In this document: positions 10,311 through 20,105 of the stretch, one piece after another | Position numbering within the stretch: position 1 is the first letter of the stretch | Layout of the letters: each line of letters begins with the position of its first letter | Assembly (NCBI GenBank): GCA_023437305.1 | Contig: JAEZGN010000003.1 | Span: 1-57,956 of the forward strand | Length of the DNA: 57,956 bases | Origin: Bacteroidota bacterium | GTDB lineage: Bacteria > Bacteroidota > Bacteroidia > Bacteroidales > Dysgonomonadaceae | Direction of reading: 5' to 3' | Notes under the pieces: model-generated | Seen by the model: the letters and a program-made list of their open reading frames with translations, nothing else | Database searches by the model: none | Told to the model about the DNA's origin: nothing | Position numbers and translations under genes: made by a program

Positions 10311-10418
10311 CAAATCTAGGTATTAGGTATGGTTGTTGCTTAATAAAACCATCTTTTATTTATTCAAAATGGTTGCACTGAAATCATTTCTGTCGCATAT
10401 TATTTTGTTTTTGTCGCA
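10311..10418 (-). promoter_or_regulatory. HTCS-type operator plus promoter for susCD
   Basis: Read on the minus strand, two TGCGACA repeats (10418-10412 and 10397-10391) lie 21 bases apart, i.e. on one face of the helix. After the ATATGC that overlaps the second repeat there are exactly 76 bases and then a perfect -7 box TAGATTTG (10318-10311). The same arrangement and the same total length, 108 bases, occurs before the GH115 operon and the GH43 operon. An inverted repeat AACCAT/ATGGTT (10347-10352, 10369-10374) lies inside. HTCS regulators bind direct repeats of this sort upstream of the promoters they activate; HTCS-1 next door is the obvious candidate. Confidence 0.75.
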
Positions 10419-10589
10419 CCATAAGCTCTTTAGTGCCAGTTGGGATGGGAAATATAAAAAATGTATGTTAATGTGTTGTAGATAAGTGTGTTGTTTTATC
10501 TTTTTCTGTTTCTTGATTTATGCTTATTTGTGCGCTAATTAAAGCATTGTATTATTTATAATACATAAGAAAATTTCTCTTTTAAATAG

Positions 10590-10597
10590 TATCTTTG
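10590..10597 (+). promoter_or_regulatory. -7 box for HTCS-1
   Basis: TATCTTTG is a perfect TAnnTTTG, 20 bases before the ATG of the HTCS at 10618. No clear TTTG is seen at -33, and no TGCGACA repeat lies at the proper distance, so this regulator gene is probably expressed constitutively from a simple promoter. Confidence 0.45.
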
Positions 10598-10617
10598 TTA
10601 CGATCTAAAATTAAACT

Positions 10618-13600
10618 ATGAAATACCTATACCTTTTATCTATATTGTTATTGCTTTGCTTAAGTAAAATGTTTGCGCAGAATAGCCATCCTTATAATAT
10701 GAAAGATTATCGGATGACAGAACTATCATCAAATCTTATCAATAAAATAGTTCAGGATTGTAATGGTTATATCTGGGTTGCTACCGATTATGGGTTAAAT
10801 AAATTTGATGGAATAAAATTTACTCAATATTTACACGTAGAAGAAGATAGTACATCTTTATTGAGCAATAATGTTAAAACATTGATGATCGATAAAGATA
10901 ATATACTATGGATTGGCAGTAACAAGGGAATTCAATATTATAATTCTTTAGAGAATTCTTTTAAAACAATAATTTTCCCAGAAAATTTATCTCCTCACGT
11001 TTCCAATATAATAGAGTTGCATGATGGCCAGATGTGGGTGACGACAGCCGGTAGTGGTGTTTTTTCTATTAACAAAGATAACCTGACCGCAAAACCTCTA
11101 GAAGATATTACACGGTTGACGGGCGATTTTATTGCATATATCTATCAGGATAAAGAAAAATACATTTGGTTTGGAATTAATGACAAAGGACTCATTCAAA
11201 TGAATCCTGTCACAAAAAAAACGAAGAAATTTACGACTCCGGATATTCCTTCTAATTCTATCATTTGTATGCTTGAAGATGACAACGATAGATTACTAAT
11301 GAGTACATCAAATTCAGTGAGCTATTATGAGCGAAATAGCCAAAAGTTTACCCCCTTAGTATGGGATGGACAACCTGGGTATGGGATTACAGATATGATG
11401 CTAAGTCATAATGGAACTGTATTTATTAGTACTACCACTAAAGGTCAGGGAGTGAAGTATATTGACAAGGACAGCCGAAAAGTTTTAACATATACAAATC
11501 CTACAAATAGTATAGCAATTAATACTGCAAGGATTTATACACTATTAGAGGATCGTGATAAAAATCTTTGGTTAGGTTGTTTTATGAAAGGGTTATTGGT
11601 GATTCCTAATAAATCGACTCAATTTAATTTTTGGAATATAATAGATAGTCAAAATCAGCTAGGAAATTTAATTACGTCAATACATAAGGATCATGAAGGT
11701 TATATCTGGTCCACAGTGGATAGAGTAGGGGTTCTTAAATTAAATAATAAAGGAGAAGTTCTAAAACAGTTTACAGAGGTCGACGATATAATATCTATAT
11801 TGGAAGATTCAAAAAATAATATTTGGGTAGGTTCTTACAGTAAAGGTCTTGGAAAACTAAATCGTAATACAGGCAAATGCAACTTCTTAAATATACCTTT
11901 TTACGGTTATATGAAGACAATAAAGGAAGGTCGGGATAATTTACTCTATATTTCAACTTTTGGAGCAGGATTTATTCAGTATAATCCTCAAACAGGTACT
12001 TCTAAATCTTATAATATGAGGCAAGAGGACCCTCAAAGAGGTAGGCTTGGCAATGATTGGATTAATTCTATCTTATGTGATTCCAGAGGCCTGATATGGT
12101 TTGGCCATTATAAAGGAGTAAGTTGTTTTGATCCTTCTCAAAATCGTTTTATACCTATCAAGCATGATAATATTTTATCAAATCAGATATGTTTGTCTAT
12201 TATGGAAAGTGATGATGGCAATATATGGTTGGGTACGTATAACGGACTTTTCTGTATAGATAGAGTTACTCAGGAGCTAAAAAATTACACAGTAAAAGAT
12301 GGACTCTCAAGCGATGTTATTTGTGGTTTGGCTCAAGATAAAGAAGGCAATATTTGGTGCAGCACGTTTCAGGGTATTAATCAAATAAAAATAAAAGAGG
12401 AGAAAATAATAAACTATTATATAGGGAACGGATTATTTGATAAGATTTACAATAGAGGTGTTTATTTTCAAGGTAATGATGGGGTTATTTATTGGGGAGG
12501 AAATAATGGCATAACTTCTTTTTATCCTGAAAATATTATTACACCCAGTTACGAGCATGAAATATTGACTACAAATCTTTACGTTCATAATCAGTCTGTG
12601 AATATTAATACTTTATCAGGAGGAAAACATATAATTGATTTGGATATATTATCTGCTAAAGAATTTAAGTTTTCATATGAAGATAACACTTTCACTTTTG
12701 AATTCTCAACAATGGACTTTATTGATCCGGAAAATATCTACTACGAATATAGATTAAAAGAATTAAGTAGCGAGTGGAGCTCAACACTTCCCGGAATCAA
12801 TCAGGTAACATATAATCATTTAAACCCAGGAAAGTATACTTTAGAAGTTAGAGCAGGCAAGTTTGGAGCTTTTTCCCAACCGAAGGAGTTTTCTATTATT
12901 ATATCCCCTCCATGGTATAAGAGTACATGGGCATATGCTTTTTATTTATGCCTTGTTCTTATTTTCGGAGTGTTGATTGTAAATCTTATTCGGAAGAAAA
13001 GAAATGAACAGATAAATGAGTCGAAGCTTCAGTTTTTTATTAATATTTCTCATGAAATAAGATCTCCTCTTACCCTGATAATAAGTCCTATGGAAAAGCT
13101 TTTGAAAAGCAATTTCGATACAGAAACCATGAAAACTTTGCAAAATATGCATCGTAATGCGAATCGAATATTGGGACTTGTAAACCAATTACTTGATATA
13201 AGAAAGTTAGATAAGGGACAAATGAAGTTGAGGTTTAGTGAGACAGATATGGTTGGTTTTATAAAAGAATTGTTTGATATATTTGAATACCAATCAGTCA
13301 AGAGAAATATCCAATTTACTTTTCAACATCAGGATGAAAGTTTAGATGTCTGGATAGACAGGAATAACTTCGACAAAATATTGATGAATATATTATCAAA
13401 TGCGTTCAAATACACTCCTGATGGTGGAGAAATAACTGTATCATTAGCTACAGGAGTAGATAGCAGTGTTTGGGGGCCACTTCATAAGTACATGGAGATA
13501 TCAATCGTTGATTCAGGGATAGGCTTAGAAGAGGGGAAAATAGAAAAAATATTTGATAGATTTTATCAAGGTCAAAATCAGGAAACATTTACTACTGTAG

Positions 13601-14625
13601 GGTCGGGTATAGGATTAAATCTTGCCCGTACATTGGTATTATTACACTATGGCGTTATTACAGCAAAAAATAGAGAGGGTGCAACAGGAAGCCGTTTTAC
13701 CATTCGTATCCCCCTCGGAAACCAACATTTGAGAAAGGATGAAATAGCAGATCAAACGTCAGATAGCCGTCCATTATTGAAACAAAGAAGTTTTGTCCAG
13801 AACATTGAGAATGAAAACGTGGATACATATAGGAGAAGAACTAATTATAAAATTCTTATTATTGACGATGAAGAAGAAATAAGAGACTTTCTTTCTCAAG
13901 AATTAGGAGAGTTATTTAAAGTAACTACAGCTGTTGATGGAGTAGAAGGATTACAGATAGCCATAGAACAATTACCGGATTTAATTATTTCTGACGTAAT
14001 GATGCCAAATATGGATGGTTTAAGTTTGGTGAAAAGACTAAAAAGCAATAGTAATGTAAGTCATATACCTATTATTCTTCTGACATCGAAAACCGAATAT
14101 CAAGACCGTATACAGGGCTTAGATCGGGGAGCAGACGCTTATTTGTCTAAACCATTTAATATAGAAGAATTAATCGTCACAATAAATAATCTAATTTTAA
14201 ACCGGAGGCTGCTCAAAGGGAAATTCTCTGGAGCTCAGGATCAAGAAGATAAAATAAAACCTGTTGATTTCAAATCAGGTGATGATATCTTAATGGAACG
14301 TGTTGTTACAGTAATAAATGAGAACATAAGCAATACCGAGCTCAATGTAAACATGCTGGCATCTCAAGTTGGTCTTAGTCGATCGCAGCTACATCGGCGT
14401 ATGAAAGATATGACCGGTATAGCGCCAGTAGACTTTATTAAGAATATTCGACTCAAGCAAGCTGCTAATCTGCTCAGAGAAAAGAAGATGGATGTGTCCT
14501 TAGTCGCATATTCTGTCGGATTCACGAATCAATCTTATTTCTCCACAATGTTTAAAAAACTCTATGGCATTTCTCCTACTGAGTATATCATGAAATCTCA
14601 GGATGAAGATGGTATAAAAAAATAG
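10618..14625 (+). CDS. Hybrid two-component system regulator (HTCS-1)
   Basis: 1335 residues with the full HTCS layout. A signal peptide (1-21) leads to a periplasmic sensor made of two seven-bladed propellers with repeated IWxGTxxGL-type motifs (about 25-660) and a Y_Y_Y domain (about 690-760). A membrane segment lies at about 770-795. The cytoplasmic part has a HisKA domain with phospho-acceptor His812 in SHEIRSPL, a HATPase domain (N-box NILSNAFKYTP, GSGIGLNLA), a receiver domain with Asp1126 in SDVMMPNMDG, and a C-terminal AraC-type helix-turn-helix (about 1220-1330). All phosphorelay residues are present. It sits beside the susCD module and most likely controls the three 108-bp operator/promoter modules. 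The ligand is probably a xylo-oligosaccharide (inference). Confidence 0.95.
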   Translation: MKYLYLLSILLLLCLSKMFAQNSHPYNMKDYRMTELSSNLINKIVQDCNGYIWVATDYGLNKFDGIKFTQYLHVEEDSTSLLSNNVKTLMIDKDNILWIGSNKGIQYYNSLENSFKTIIFPENLSPHVSNIIELHDGQMWVTTAGSGVFSINKDNLTAKPLEDITRLTGDFIAYIYQDKEKYIWFGINDKGLIQMNPVTKKTKKFTTPDIPSNSIICMLEDDNDRLLMSTSNSVSYYERNSQKFTPLVWDGQPGYGITDMMLSHNGTVFISTTTKGQGVKYIDKDSRKVLTYTNPTNSIAINTARIYTLLEDRDKNLWLGCFMKGLLVIPNKSTQFNFWNIIDSQNQLGNLITSIHKDHEGYIWSTVDRVGVLKLNNKGEVLKQFTEVDDIISILEDSKNNIWVGSYSKGLGKLNRNTGKCNFLNIPFYGYMKTIKEGRDNLLYISTFGAGFIQYNPQTGTSKSYNMRQEDPQRGRLGNDWINSILCDSRGLIWFGHYKGVSCFDPSQNRFIPIKHDNILSNQICLSIMESDDGNIWLGTYNGLFCIDRVTQELKNYTVKDGLSSDVICGLAQDKEGNIWCSTFQGINQIKIKEEKIINYYIGNGLFDKIYNRGVYFQGNDGVIYWGGNNGITSFYPENIITPSYEHEILTTNLYVHNQSVNINTLSGGKHIIDLDILSAKEFKFSYEDNTFTFEFSTMDFIDPENIYYEYRLKELSSEWSSTLPGINQVTYNHLNPGKYTLEVRAGKFGAFSQPKEFSIIISPPWYKSTWAYAFYLCLVLIFGVLIVNLIRKKRNEQINESKLQFFINISHEIRSPLTLIISPMEKLLKSNFDTETMKTLQNMHRNANRILGLVNQLLDIRKLDKGQMKLRFSETDMVGFIKELFDIFEYQSVKRNIQFTFQHQDESLDVWIDRNNFDKILMNILSNAFKYTPDGGEITVSLATGVDSSVWGPLHKYMEISIVDSGIGLEEGKIEKIFDRFYQGQNQETFTTVGSGIGLNLARTLVLLHYGVITAKNREGATGSRFTIRIPLGNQHLRKDEIADQTSDSRPLLKQRSFVQNIENENVDTYRRRTNYKILIIDDEEEIRDFLSQELGELFKVTTAVDGVEGLQIAIEQLPDLIISDVMMPNMDGLSLVKRLKSNSNVSHIPIILLTSKTEYQDRIQGLDRGADAYLSKPFNIEELIVTINNLILNRRLLKGKFSGAQDQEDKIKPVDFKSGDDILMERVVTVINENISNTELNVNMLASQVGLSRSQLHRRMKDMTGIAPVDFIKNIRLKQAANLLREKKMDVSLVAYSVGFTNQSYFSTMFKKLYGISPTEYIMKSQDEDGIKK

Positions 14626-14635
14626 AATTAATATA

Positions 14636-14663
14636 AACCTCAAGAATTGCCTTGAGGTTTTTT
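14636..14663 (+). terminator. Intrinsic terminator of HTCS-1
   Basis: AACCTCAAG (14636-14644) and CTTGAGGTT (14651-14659) form a perfect 9-bp stem with a 6-base loop, followed directly by TTTTC. It starts 11 bases after the HTCS-1 stop codon. Confidence 0.85.
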
Positions 14664-14948
14664 CTTGCTATCGAATAAGAGTGATACAGATCTTTCGAAA
14701 TTTAGTTTGCCAATTTCTTTAACTCCAAGTAGATATACCCAAAAAGTGACAAAGGTGACAAAAGTAACAGGTTTTTGTATATATTTTCTTGTTACTTTTT
14801 CATTCGACTAACCTATATATAGATAAATAATCCTGCCAAGAATAACACTGGCAGGATTAAATCTTTTATAGAAGATTATACAGTTGGTTTTATAATTCGC
14901 TTTTTTTATTACAAAACAAAAAGGCTGATTGCACTACAATTTAAATAT
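14664..14948. other. Convergent intergenic stretch with repeats
   Basis: No gene is visible. Besides the terminator at 14828-14859, there is a repeated GTGACAAA-like run at about 14746-14769 whose last part (AAAAGTAACA, 14760-14769) pairs with TGTTACTTTT (14790-14799) across a 20-base loop. I cannot assign it a function. Confidence 0.35.
14828..14859 (-). terminator. Terminator of the GH115-to-SDR operon
   Basis: TAATCCTGCCA (14828-14838) and TGGCAGGATTA (14849-14859) form a perfect 11-bp stem with a 10-base loop. On the minus strand it is followed by TTTATCT. It lies 90 bases past the stop of the last gene of the minus operon. The T-tract is short, so efficiency is uncertain. Confidence 0.6.
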
Positions 14949-15788
14949 TTAAACACCACTATAAGCACTAAACCCGCCATCGACAGGAAGTATTGCTCCG
15001 GTTATAAAACTAGCTGCATCACTACATAGAAACTGTACAACTCCGTTTAGTTCTGTAATATCACCGAAACGTCCCATTGGGGTTTTAGCCAATACCTTTT
15101 TACTTCTTTCTGTTAACGAACCATCGGGATTGATAAGCACAGCCCGGTTTTGTTTTCCGATGAAAAATCCCGGAGCAATAGCATTTACCCTGATTTTATC
15201 TCCGTATTTTAGAGCCATTTCGGTAGCCATCCACTGTGTGAAATTGCTTATCGCTGCTTTTGCTGCCGAATAGCCAGGGACACGACTTATAGCAGAATAT
15301 GCAGCCATGGAAGAGACATTTATAATATTTCCACTTCCTTGTTCGGCCATAACTTTTGAAAATATCAGACTTGGAAAAACTGTACCGTCCATATTGAGTT
15401 TTATAACTTTTTCCCAATCCATTGTTTTCATTGTATAAAAATCCTGATCTGGAGCTAAAGTTGCTCCCGGAACATTACCGCCTGCGGCATTAACGAGGAT
15501 ATCTAACTTGCCATATATGCTGAGTATCTTGTCTCGGCTTTCTATCAGCTGATTTTCATCCATCACATCGCATTTGATGAATAAGGATTTACCTCCATTT
15601 TCATTAATTTCCTTAACAAGAGTATTTCCTTTATCTTCGTTGCGTCCTAGTACTACAACATTTGCCTTTTGTCCTGCAAGGTGTCTGGAGATACTGCCGC
15701 CTAATACTCCGTAGCCTCCTGTTACAATTGCAACTTTTCCTTCTATACAAAAGAGATTCTGTTTTATTTTTGTATTAATATCTGTCAT
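14949..15788 (-). CDS. SDR-family fructuronate reductase (D-mannonate oxidoreductase)
   Basis: 279 residues, the length of a classical short-chain dehydrogenase. The nucleotide-binding motif TGGYGVLGG lies at 23-31, NAAGG at about 105, and the catalytic Ser and Tyr-Lys appear in NVSSMAAYSA and GYSAAKAA; the C-terminus ends in PVDGGFSAYSGV. SDR enzymes paired with UxuA in Bacteroidota and Firmicutes reduce D-fructuronate to D-mannonate with NAD(P)H; this family is unrelated to the polyol-dehydrogenase UxuB of E. coli, so I give no symbol. The start overlaps the uxuA stop by 4 bases (translational coupling), which strongly supports the pathway. No signal peptide: cytoplasmic. It processes glucuronate freed by GH67/GH115, although uronate isomerase is not in the window. 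Confidence 0.88.
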   Translation of the reverse strand: MTDINTKIKQNLFCIEGKVAIVTGGYGVLGGSISRHLAGQKANVVVLGRNEDKGNTLVKEINENGGKSLFIKCDVMDENQLIESRDKILSIYGKLDILVNAAGGNVPGATLAPDQDFYTMKTMDWEKVIKLNMDGTVFPSLIFSKVMAEQGSGNIINVSSMAAYSAISRVPGYSAAKAAISNFTQWMATEMALKYGDKIRVNAIAPGFFIGKQNRAVLINPDGSLTERSKKVLAKTPMGRFGDITELNGVVQFLCSDAASFITGAILPVDGGFSAYSGV

Positions 15789-16957
15789 CTGTTCAATTCG
15801 TTTTTTATGGTTTCTATCACCCCATCCATCTGTGCTAGAGCATACATGCGCCCGTAGAATGAGTAACCGGGATTATAACCTTTATCAGCATCATCGAGCA
15901 TTAGCCTGCCATGATCTACTCTCATGGGGAGTAACGGATTTTGCTTCTCAAAAATACGTACCAGTTCTATTAGATGTCCGCGTCCTTCCAGATGTGGTGC
16001 TTCGATAAAATTCTCATCCGAAAGGATATTTGTACTTCTTAAATGTACGAAGCGTGTACGCGATGCAAATTGCCGAGCCAGTTCCGGAACATTATTGTGT
16101 ATTCCTGAACTTAGCGATCCTGCACAAAATGTGAGCCCATTATGTGGGTTATTAACAGCATTTAATATCCATTCAATATCTTCTCTGTTAGAAACAATAC
16201 GAGGTAAACCTAATACCGGATATGGCGGATCGTCAGGATGAATACACATATTAATACCGTATTCGTCACAGATGGGCATTATACGCTCCAAAAAGTATTT
16301 TAAGTTTTCTCTTAATGCTTTTTGATCTATTCCATTGTACAAAGCTAGAAGTGTTTTAAAAATAGCAACAGGATTTTTATCCCCCTCCTTTATATTACCA
16401 TTGATAAAACCCTGTGTCTTTACAATGATAGTATCTATCAACTGTTCTTTTTCATGTTCTGTTATAACCTTATCCAGTTGGTAGACCTTATCCATTTCTT
16501 CTTTTGAGTAATCCTCTTTTGCACCCTCCCGTTTAAGGATCATGTAATCAAAGTAAGCGAAGCGTGTCTTATCAAAATAAAGAGAGAAAGTACCATCAGA
16601 CCATGGGTACATGAGATCTGTGCGAATCCAATCTATAACGGGCATAAAGTTGTAGCAGACAGTCTTAATTCCGGCTTCTCCAAGGTTTCTGAGACTTGTT
16701 ATATAATTATCTATCAGTAAATCTCTATTATCTCCTCCATATTTAATGGCTTCGCTAACAGGCAGGCTTTCCACAACAGACCAGTGCAGCCCGGCTTCTT
16801 TTATATAGTTATTCAGATCGCTGATTGCTTCCGACGACCACACTTCACCGTTTGGTATATCATGTAATGCAGTCACAATCCCTTCTACTCCGATTTGCCT
16901 CAACATAGGCAGCGTAATCTTATCTTTTTTCCCAAACCACCTCCATGTCTTTTTCAT
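15785..16957 (-). CDS. uxuA: D-mannonate dehydratase
   Basis: 390 residues, the typical length. It starts MKKTWRWFGKKDKITLPMLR, which matches UxuA N-termini, and contains NGLTFCAGSLSSG, the metal-binding CIHPDDPPYPVLGLPRI motif, FVHLRS and MRVDHGR. The enzyme dehydrates D-mannonate to 2-keto-3-deoxy-D-gluconate using Fe2+ or Mn2+ in the cytoplasm. It starts 7 bases after the GH67 alpha-glucuronidase and overlaps the fructuronate reductase, so glucuronate release and catabolism are linked in one transcript. Confidence 0.96.
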   Translation of the reverse strand: MKKTWRWFGKKDKITLPMLRQIGVEGIVTALHDIPNGEVWSSEAISDLNNYIKEAGLHWSVVESLPVSEAIKYGGDNRDLLIDNYITSLRNLGEAGIKTVCYNFMPVIDWIRTDLMYPWSDGTFSLYFDKTRFAYFDYMILKREGAKEDYSKEEMDKVYQLDKVITEHEKEQLIDTIIVKTQGFINGNIKEGDKNPVAIFKTLLALYNGIDQKALRENLKYFLERIMPICDEYGINMCIHPDDPPYPVLGLPRIVSNREDIEWILNAVNNPHNGLTFCAGSLSSGIHNNVPELARQFASRTRFVHLRSTNILSDENFIEAPHLEGRGHLIELVRIFEKQNPLLPMRVDHGRLMLDDADKGYNPGYSFYGRMYALAQMDGVIETIKNELNR

Positions 16958-16964
16958 TTTCCTG

Positions 16965-18995
16965 TTAATTATGGTGTTTCATATCTAGTTTTATTTTCAT
17001 CAAGTCATCGAGTTCATATATCGGACGTTCTAGATCATAGGGGATGGGCTTTTTTGAGAATGTCTGGAAGTACAACAAACAAGCATCTCTCCACCATACG
17101 GCATCTCGTGCCTGAATTTTTAATTTGGCTTGAACATCTTCGAAACGTCTGTAGTCTATATATTGCTCCATTCTATCCCAAACTTTCTGATACTCTCTTA
17201 CCTGCTGTACACCCGAATCATACTTATAACAAAGAGCATCCCACATCGTTTTACCGTCATTCATCTTATAGCTCCATGGAACATGATGAAACCACAAGAG
17301 TAAATTCTCCGGACAGGTTGATATGTCATTATAAATATTATTCAAAGGATGAAAATAATGGGATACGGCATCACTCCCCGTTGCTGTACGATTAAAACCG
17401 AGCCCTATACTATCCGCTTTGTGATAGTATACAGAAGTCCAGTCTTCTCTAGCGGCTTGAGACAACCAAGGCTCAGGTCCGTAATGGTGGTCTTCGGCAA
17501 AAATATGGTGAAGTCCTAGCGGCATCATATAGTCAACAATGGTTTCCCTAGAACTCAGCATCATATTTTTCACCGGTTCTACAAATTCGTTATTATCCGA
17601 GAATGTCATTCTTATCCATTCATCAGCTATTTGGTTTGAAGAAAGTTGATGGTTCCAAGCTAAGCGTCCGAATGCATACCAGTTAGCCTGTGCAAAATGA
17701 TGTCCACACCAGTTTGTATCTTCACCTATATTAGCTACAGCCGATATAGCCGTTGTTTTAGCCGGACGTAATGTCCCGTCTGTTATTTTGGCTACCGTAG
17801 AGCCTTTTCCATCCGAATACGTATCGCTATCAAGAGTTTCCTTGAATAAAGGAGCCAGATATGCAAGATGGTTAGAAAAACCGAGATACTCTTGTGTTAT
17901 CTGAAATTCTACCATTGCCGGAGTTTTACGCAGTGCGCCAAACAAAGGATTGAATGGTTCACGTGGCTGAAAATCGATAGGACCGTTCTTTATCTGAATA
18001 ATGACATTATCCCGAAATTGTCCATCCAATGGCACAAACTCCAGATATGCTTGTTTTGCTCGGTCTTCCATGCTCGGATTGTATACAAACGATCGCCACA
18101 TAACTATACCCTTGTAAGGCTTCAGTACATCGGCTAGCATATTTGCTCCATCGGCATGAGTTCGTCCGTAATCTTGAGGTCCGGGTTGCCCTTCAGAATT
18201 AGCTTTTACCAGAAACCCTCCGAAATCGGGGATTAGTGAATAGAGCTCTTTGGCTTTGGCTTTCCACCATTTCTGCACCTCCGGGTTCAATGGATCCGAA
18301 TCGGATAGACCGTCCAATACCTTAGGAGAAGAGAAATTTACAGAGAGATACACTTTCAGCCCATAGGGACGAAAAATGTCAGCTAAAGCTTTTACTTTTT
18401 CCAAATAATCTTTCTTTAGAATATTGGGTGAGGCATTAACATTATTCAAAACAGTGCCATTGATACCTATCGAAGCATTTGCACGAGCATATTCTTTATA
18501 TCGTGGAGAAAGCGTATTAGGTAGTTCATCCCATTTCCATAACGAATAACCCGCATATCCACGTTCGATAGTTCCGTCCAGATTATCCCAGTGATTGAGG
18601 ATACGTATATCATAAGAGGGCAGTTCTTCTATATCTAAAGTCGTAAGGTTTGCTCCTGTTTGTTGCAATCGTAATAAACAATATGATCCATATAGTAGTC
18701 CGACATCAGAATCTGCTGAAATAGTAATTTTCTGATTATTCGATTTAATACTATACCCATCTTTAAGATGCTTGAGTTTTTTATTTAACTGTAGCTCTAC
18801 GTTCTGTCCTTGCCAATGATTTGATAATTCATCCAACGCAATATCGATAGTAGGGCTACTATGTGATGATAGTATCGATTTTTCTTTTTGCTTTGTTTCA
18901 GGGTAACGTAGCCATAAGCGGCTCCCGTCTTCAGCCCATGATAGGAGAGATGATAAAACAAAAATAATAAAGAACGAAATATATCTGATTGTCAT
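16965..18995 (-). CDS. aguA: GH67 alpha-glucuronidase
   Basis: 676 residues from the chosen start. The frame is open to a possible ATG at 19031, but that would read through a strong intercistronic hairpin (19018-19045); the ATG at 18995 follows AAAGG and begins a clean signal peptide (MTIRYISFF...LLSWAEDG). Three motifs hold the known catalytic carboxylates of GH67: Glu268 in ANSEGQPGP, Asp341 in KNGPIDFQPREPF, and Glu369 in FQITQEYLGF. Their spacing (73 and 28) equals that of E292, D365 and E393 in the Cellvibrio enzyme as I remember it. GH67 removes (4-O-methyl-)glucuronic acid from the terminal non-reducing xylose of short xylo-oligosaccharides. The signal peptide implies periplasmic action. 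It complements the internal-acting GH115 in the same operon. Confidence 0.95.
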   Translation of the reverse strand: MTIRYISFFIIFVLSSLLSWAEDGSRLWLRYPETKQKEKSILSSHSSPTIDIALDELSNHWQGQNVELQLNKKLKHLKDGYSIKSNNQKITISADSDVGLLYGSYCLLRLQQTGANLTTLDIEELPSYDIRILNHWDNLDGTIERGYAGYSLWKWDELPNTLSPRYKEYARANASIGINGTVLNNVNASPNILKKDYLEKVKALADIFRPYGLKVYLSVNFSSPKVLDGLSDSDPLNPEVQKWWKAKAKELYSLIPDFGGFLVKANSEGQPGPQDYGRTHADGANMLADVLKPYKGIVMWRSFVYNPSMEDRAKQAYLEFVPLDGQFRDNVIIQIKNGPIDFQPREPFNPLFGALRKTPAMVEFQITQEYLGFSNHLAYLAPLFKETLDSDTYSDGKGSTVAKITDGTLRPAKTTAISAVANIGEDTNWCGHHFAQANWYAFGRLAWNHQLSSNQIADEWIRMTFSDNNEFVEPVKNMMLSSRETIVDYMMPLGLHHIFAEDHHYGPEPWLSQAAREDWTSVYYHKADSIGLGFNRTATGSDAVSHYFHPLNNIYNDISTCPENLLLWFHHVPWSYKMNDGKTMWDALCYKYDSGVQQVREYQKVWDRMEQYIDYRRFEDVQAKLKIQARDAVWWRDACLLYFQTFSKKPIPYDLERPIYELDDLMKIKLDMKHHN

Positions 18996-19017
18996 ATTAA
19001 TCCTTTTAATATTAAAT

Positions 19018-19045
19018 GCAAGGGCGAACATTCATTCGCCCTTGC
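19018..19045 (-). repeat. Intercistronic hairpin between GH43 and GH67
   Basis: GCAAGGGCGAA (19018-19028) and TTCGCCCTTGC (19035-19045) form a perfect 11-bp, GC-rich stem with a 6-base loop in the 103-base gap between the GH43 stop and the GH67 start. No T-tract follows on the minus strand, so it is more likely an mRNA-stabilising or attenuating structure than a full terminator. Confidence 0.6.
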
Positions 19046-19098
19046 CAGAAAACTAAGAGTTCAAAAAATTAACCTAAAACCTTTAAACCTAAAATAAA

Positions 19099-20073
19099 CT
19101 AATAGCTTTCTAACCCTTCTATTGTTTTAATTGTACCATCATTGTTATATTCCAGTTCGATAACTTTCATGCTCCTGAGCCATGTTTTTCCGCCCGAGGG
19201 TACAGAGTCATGATGGAAAAGGTACCATTTGCCTTTGTATTCTACTATGCTATGATGTGTTGTCCAGCCTACTACAGGAGTGAGTATAACGCCACTATAG
19301 GTGAAAGGCCCGTAAGGGTTGTCGCCTATAGCATAGCATAGAAGGTGCGTATCTCCTGTGGAATACGAGAAGTAATATTTTCCATTATATTTGTGCAACC
19401 ACGAGGCTTCAAAGAATCGTCGATTGGTGTCACCTTGCGTCAATGGATTGCCATGTTCATCAAGAATAATCACATCTCGAGGCTCTTCGGCAAACTCAAG
19501 CATGTCATCTCTCAGGCGTGCTACCTTTGCACATAAAGCGGGTTCGTTGTCGGCCGGAAAAGCAGCGCACTCCAATGCTTTATTTTTGTGATAGCGTTGC
19601 AGCTGTCCGCCCCAGATGCCCCCAAAATAAATATAATACTGTCCGTTTTCTTCAAATATGCAAGGGTCTATACTATAGCTTCCTTTTATTGGGTTATCCT
19701 GTGGGATAAATGGACCGGAAGGTTTATCGCTAACAGCTACTCCCAAACGGAAAATATCATTTTTGTCTTTCATCGAGAAATATAAATAATACTTGCCGTC
19801 CTTAAAAGCCGTATCGCTATCCCATAGCTGACGACCAGACCAGGGAATATCTTCTACTGAAAGAACAACCCCATGATCGGTTACCTCTCCGTTTTCCACA
19901 TCTTCTAAAGAGAAGACATGATAATCTTTCATATTAAAATGATCTCCGTTGTCATTTTCTGCAATGCCACTTTCCCAATCGTGGGAAGGATAAATGTAGA
20001 TCTTACCTTCGAATACATGTGCAGATGGGTCAGCCATATAATCCTTCGGAAATAAATATCGTGCTTGTTTCAT
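19099..20073 (-). CDS. GH43 beta-xylosidase-like enzyme without signal peptide (cytoplasmic)
   Basis: 324 residues, a single five-bladed propeller. The catalytic base Asp15 is in YMADPSAHVF, the pKa modulator in YSIDPCIFEENG and the general acid Glu in FFEASWLHKYNGKYY. The protein begins MKQARYLFPKDYM with no hydrophobic segment, so it should remain in the cytoplasm. It lies two genes after the GPH transporter, next to the GH10, which fits an intracellular xylosidase that cleaves imported xylobiose or short xylo-oligosaccharides. The resemblance is to GH43 subfamily 1 (memory, not searched). Gap to the upstream GH10 is 32 bases. Confidence 0.88.
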   Translation of the reverse strand: MKQARYLFPKDYMADPSAHVFEGKIYIYPSHDWESGIAENDNGDHFNMKDYHVFSLEDVENGEVTDHGVVLSVEDIPWSGRQLWDSDTAFKDGKYYLYFSMKDKNDIFRLGVAVSDKPSGPFIPQDNPIKGSYSIDPCIFEENGQYYIYFGGIWGGQLQRYHKNKALECAAFPADNEPALCAKVARLRDDMLEFAEEPRDVIILDEHGNPLTQGDTNRRFFEASWLHKYNGKYYFSYSTGDTHLLCYAIGDNPYGPFTYSGVILTPVVGWTTHHSIVEYKGKWYLFHHDSVPSGGKTWLRSMKVIELEYNNDGTIKTIEGLESY

Positions 20074-20105
20074 TTTTTTATTAGATAATGATGCTTATTT
20101 TTTGC

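Noticed and set aside
16895..17395. 166-codon plus-strand frame opposite GH67 and uxuA
   Set aside because: It lies antisense to two well-supported genes, has no recognisable domain and low-complexity composition; it is a shadow frame.
18996..19031. Longer start of GH67 at 19031
   Set aside because: It would add 12 residues before the signal peptide, encoded within the intercistronic hairpin; the ATG at 18995 has an AAAGG in front and gives a clean signal sequence.
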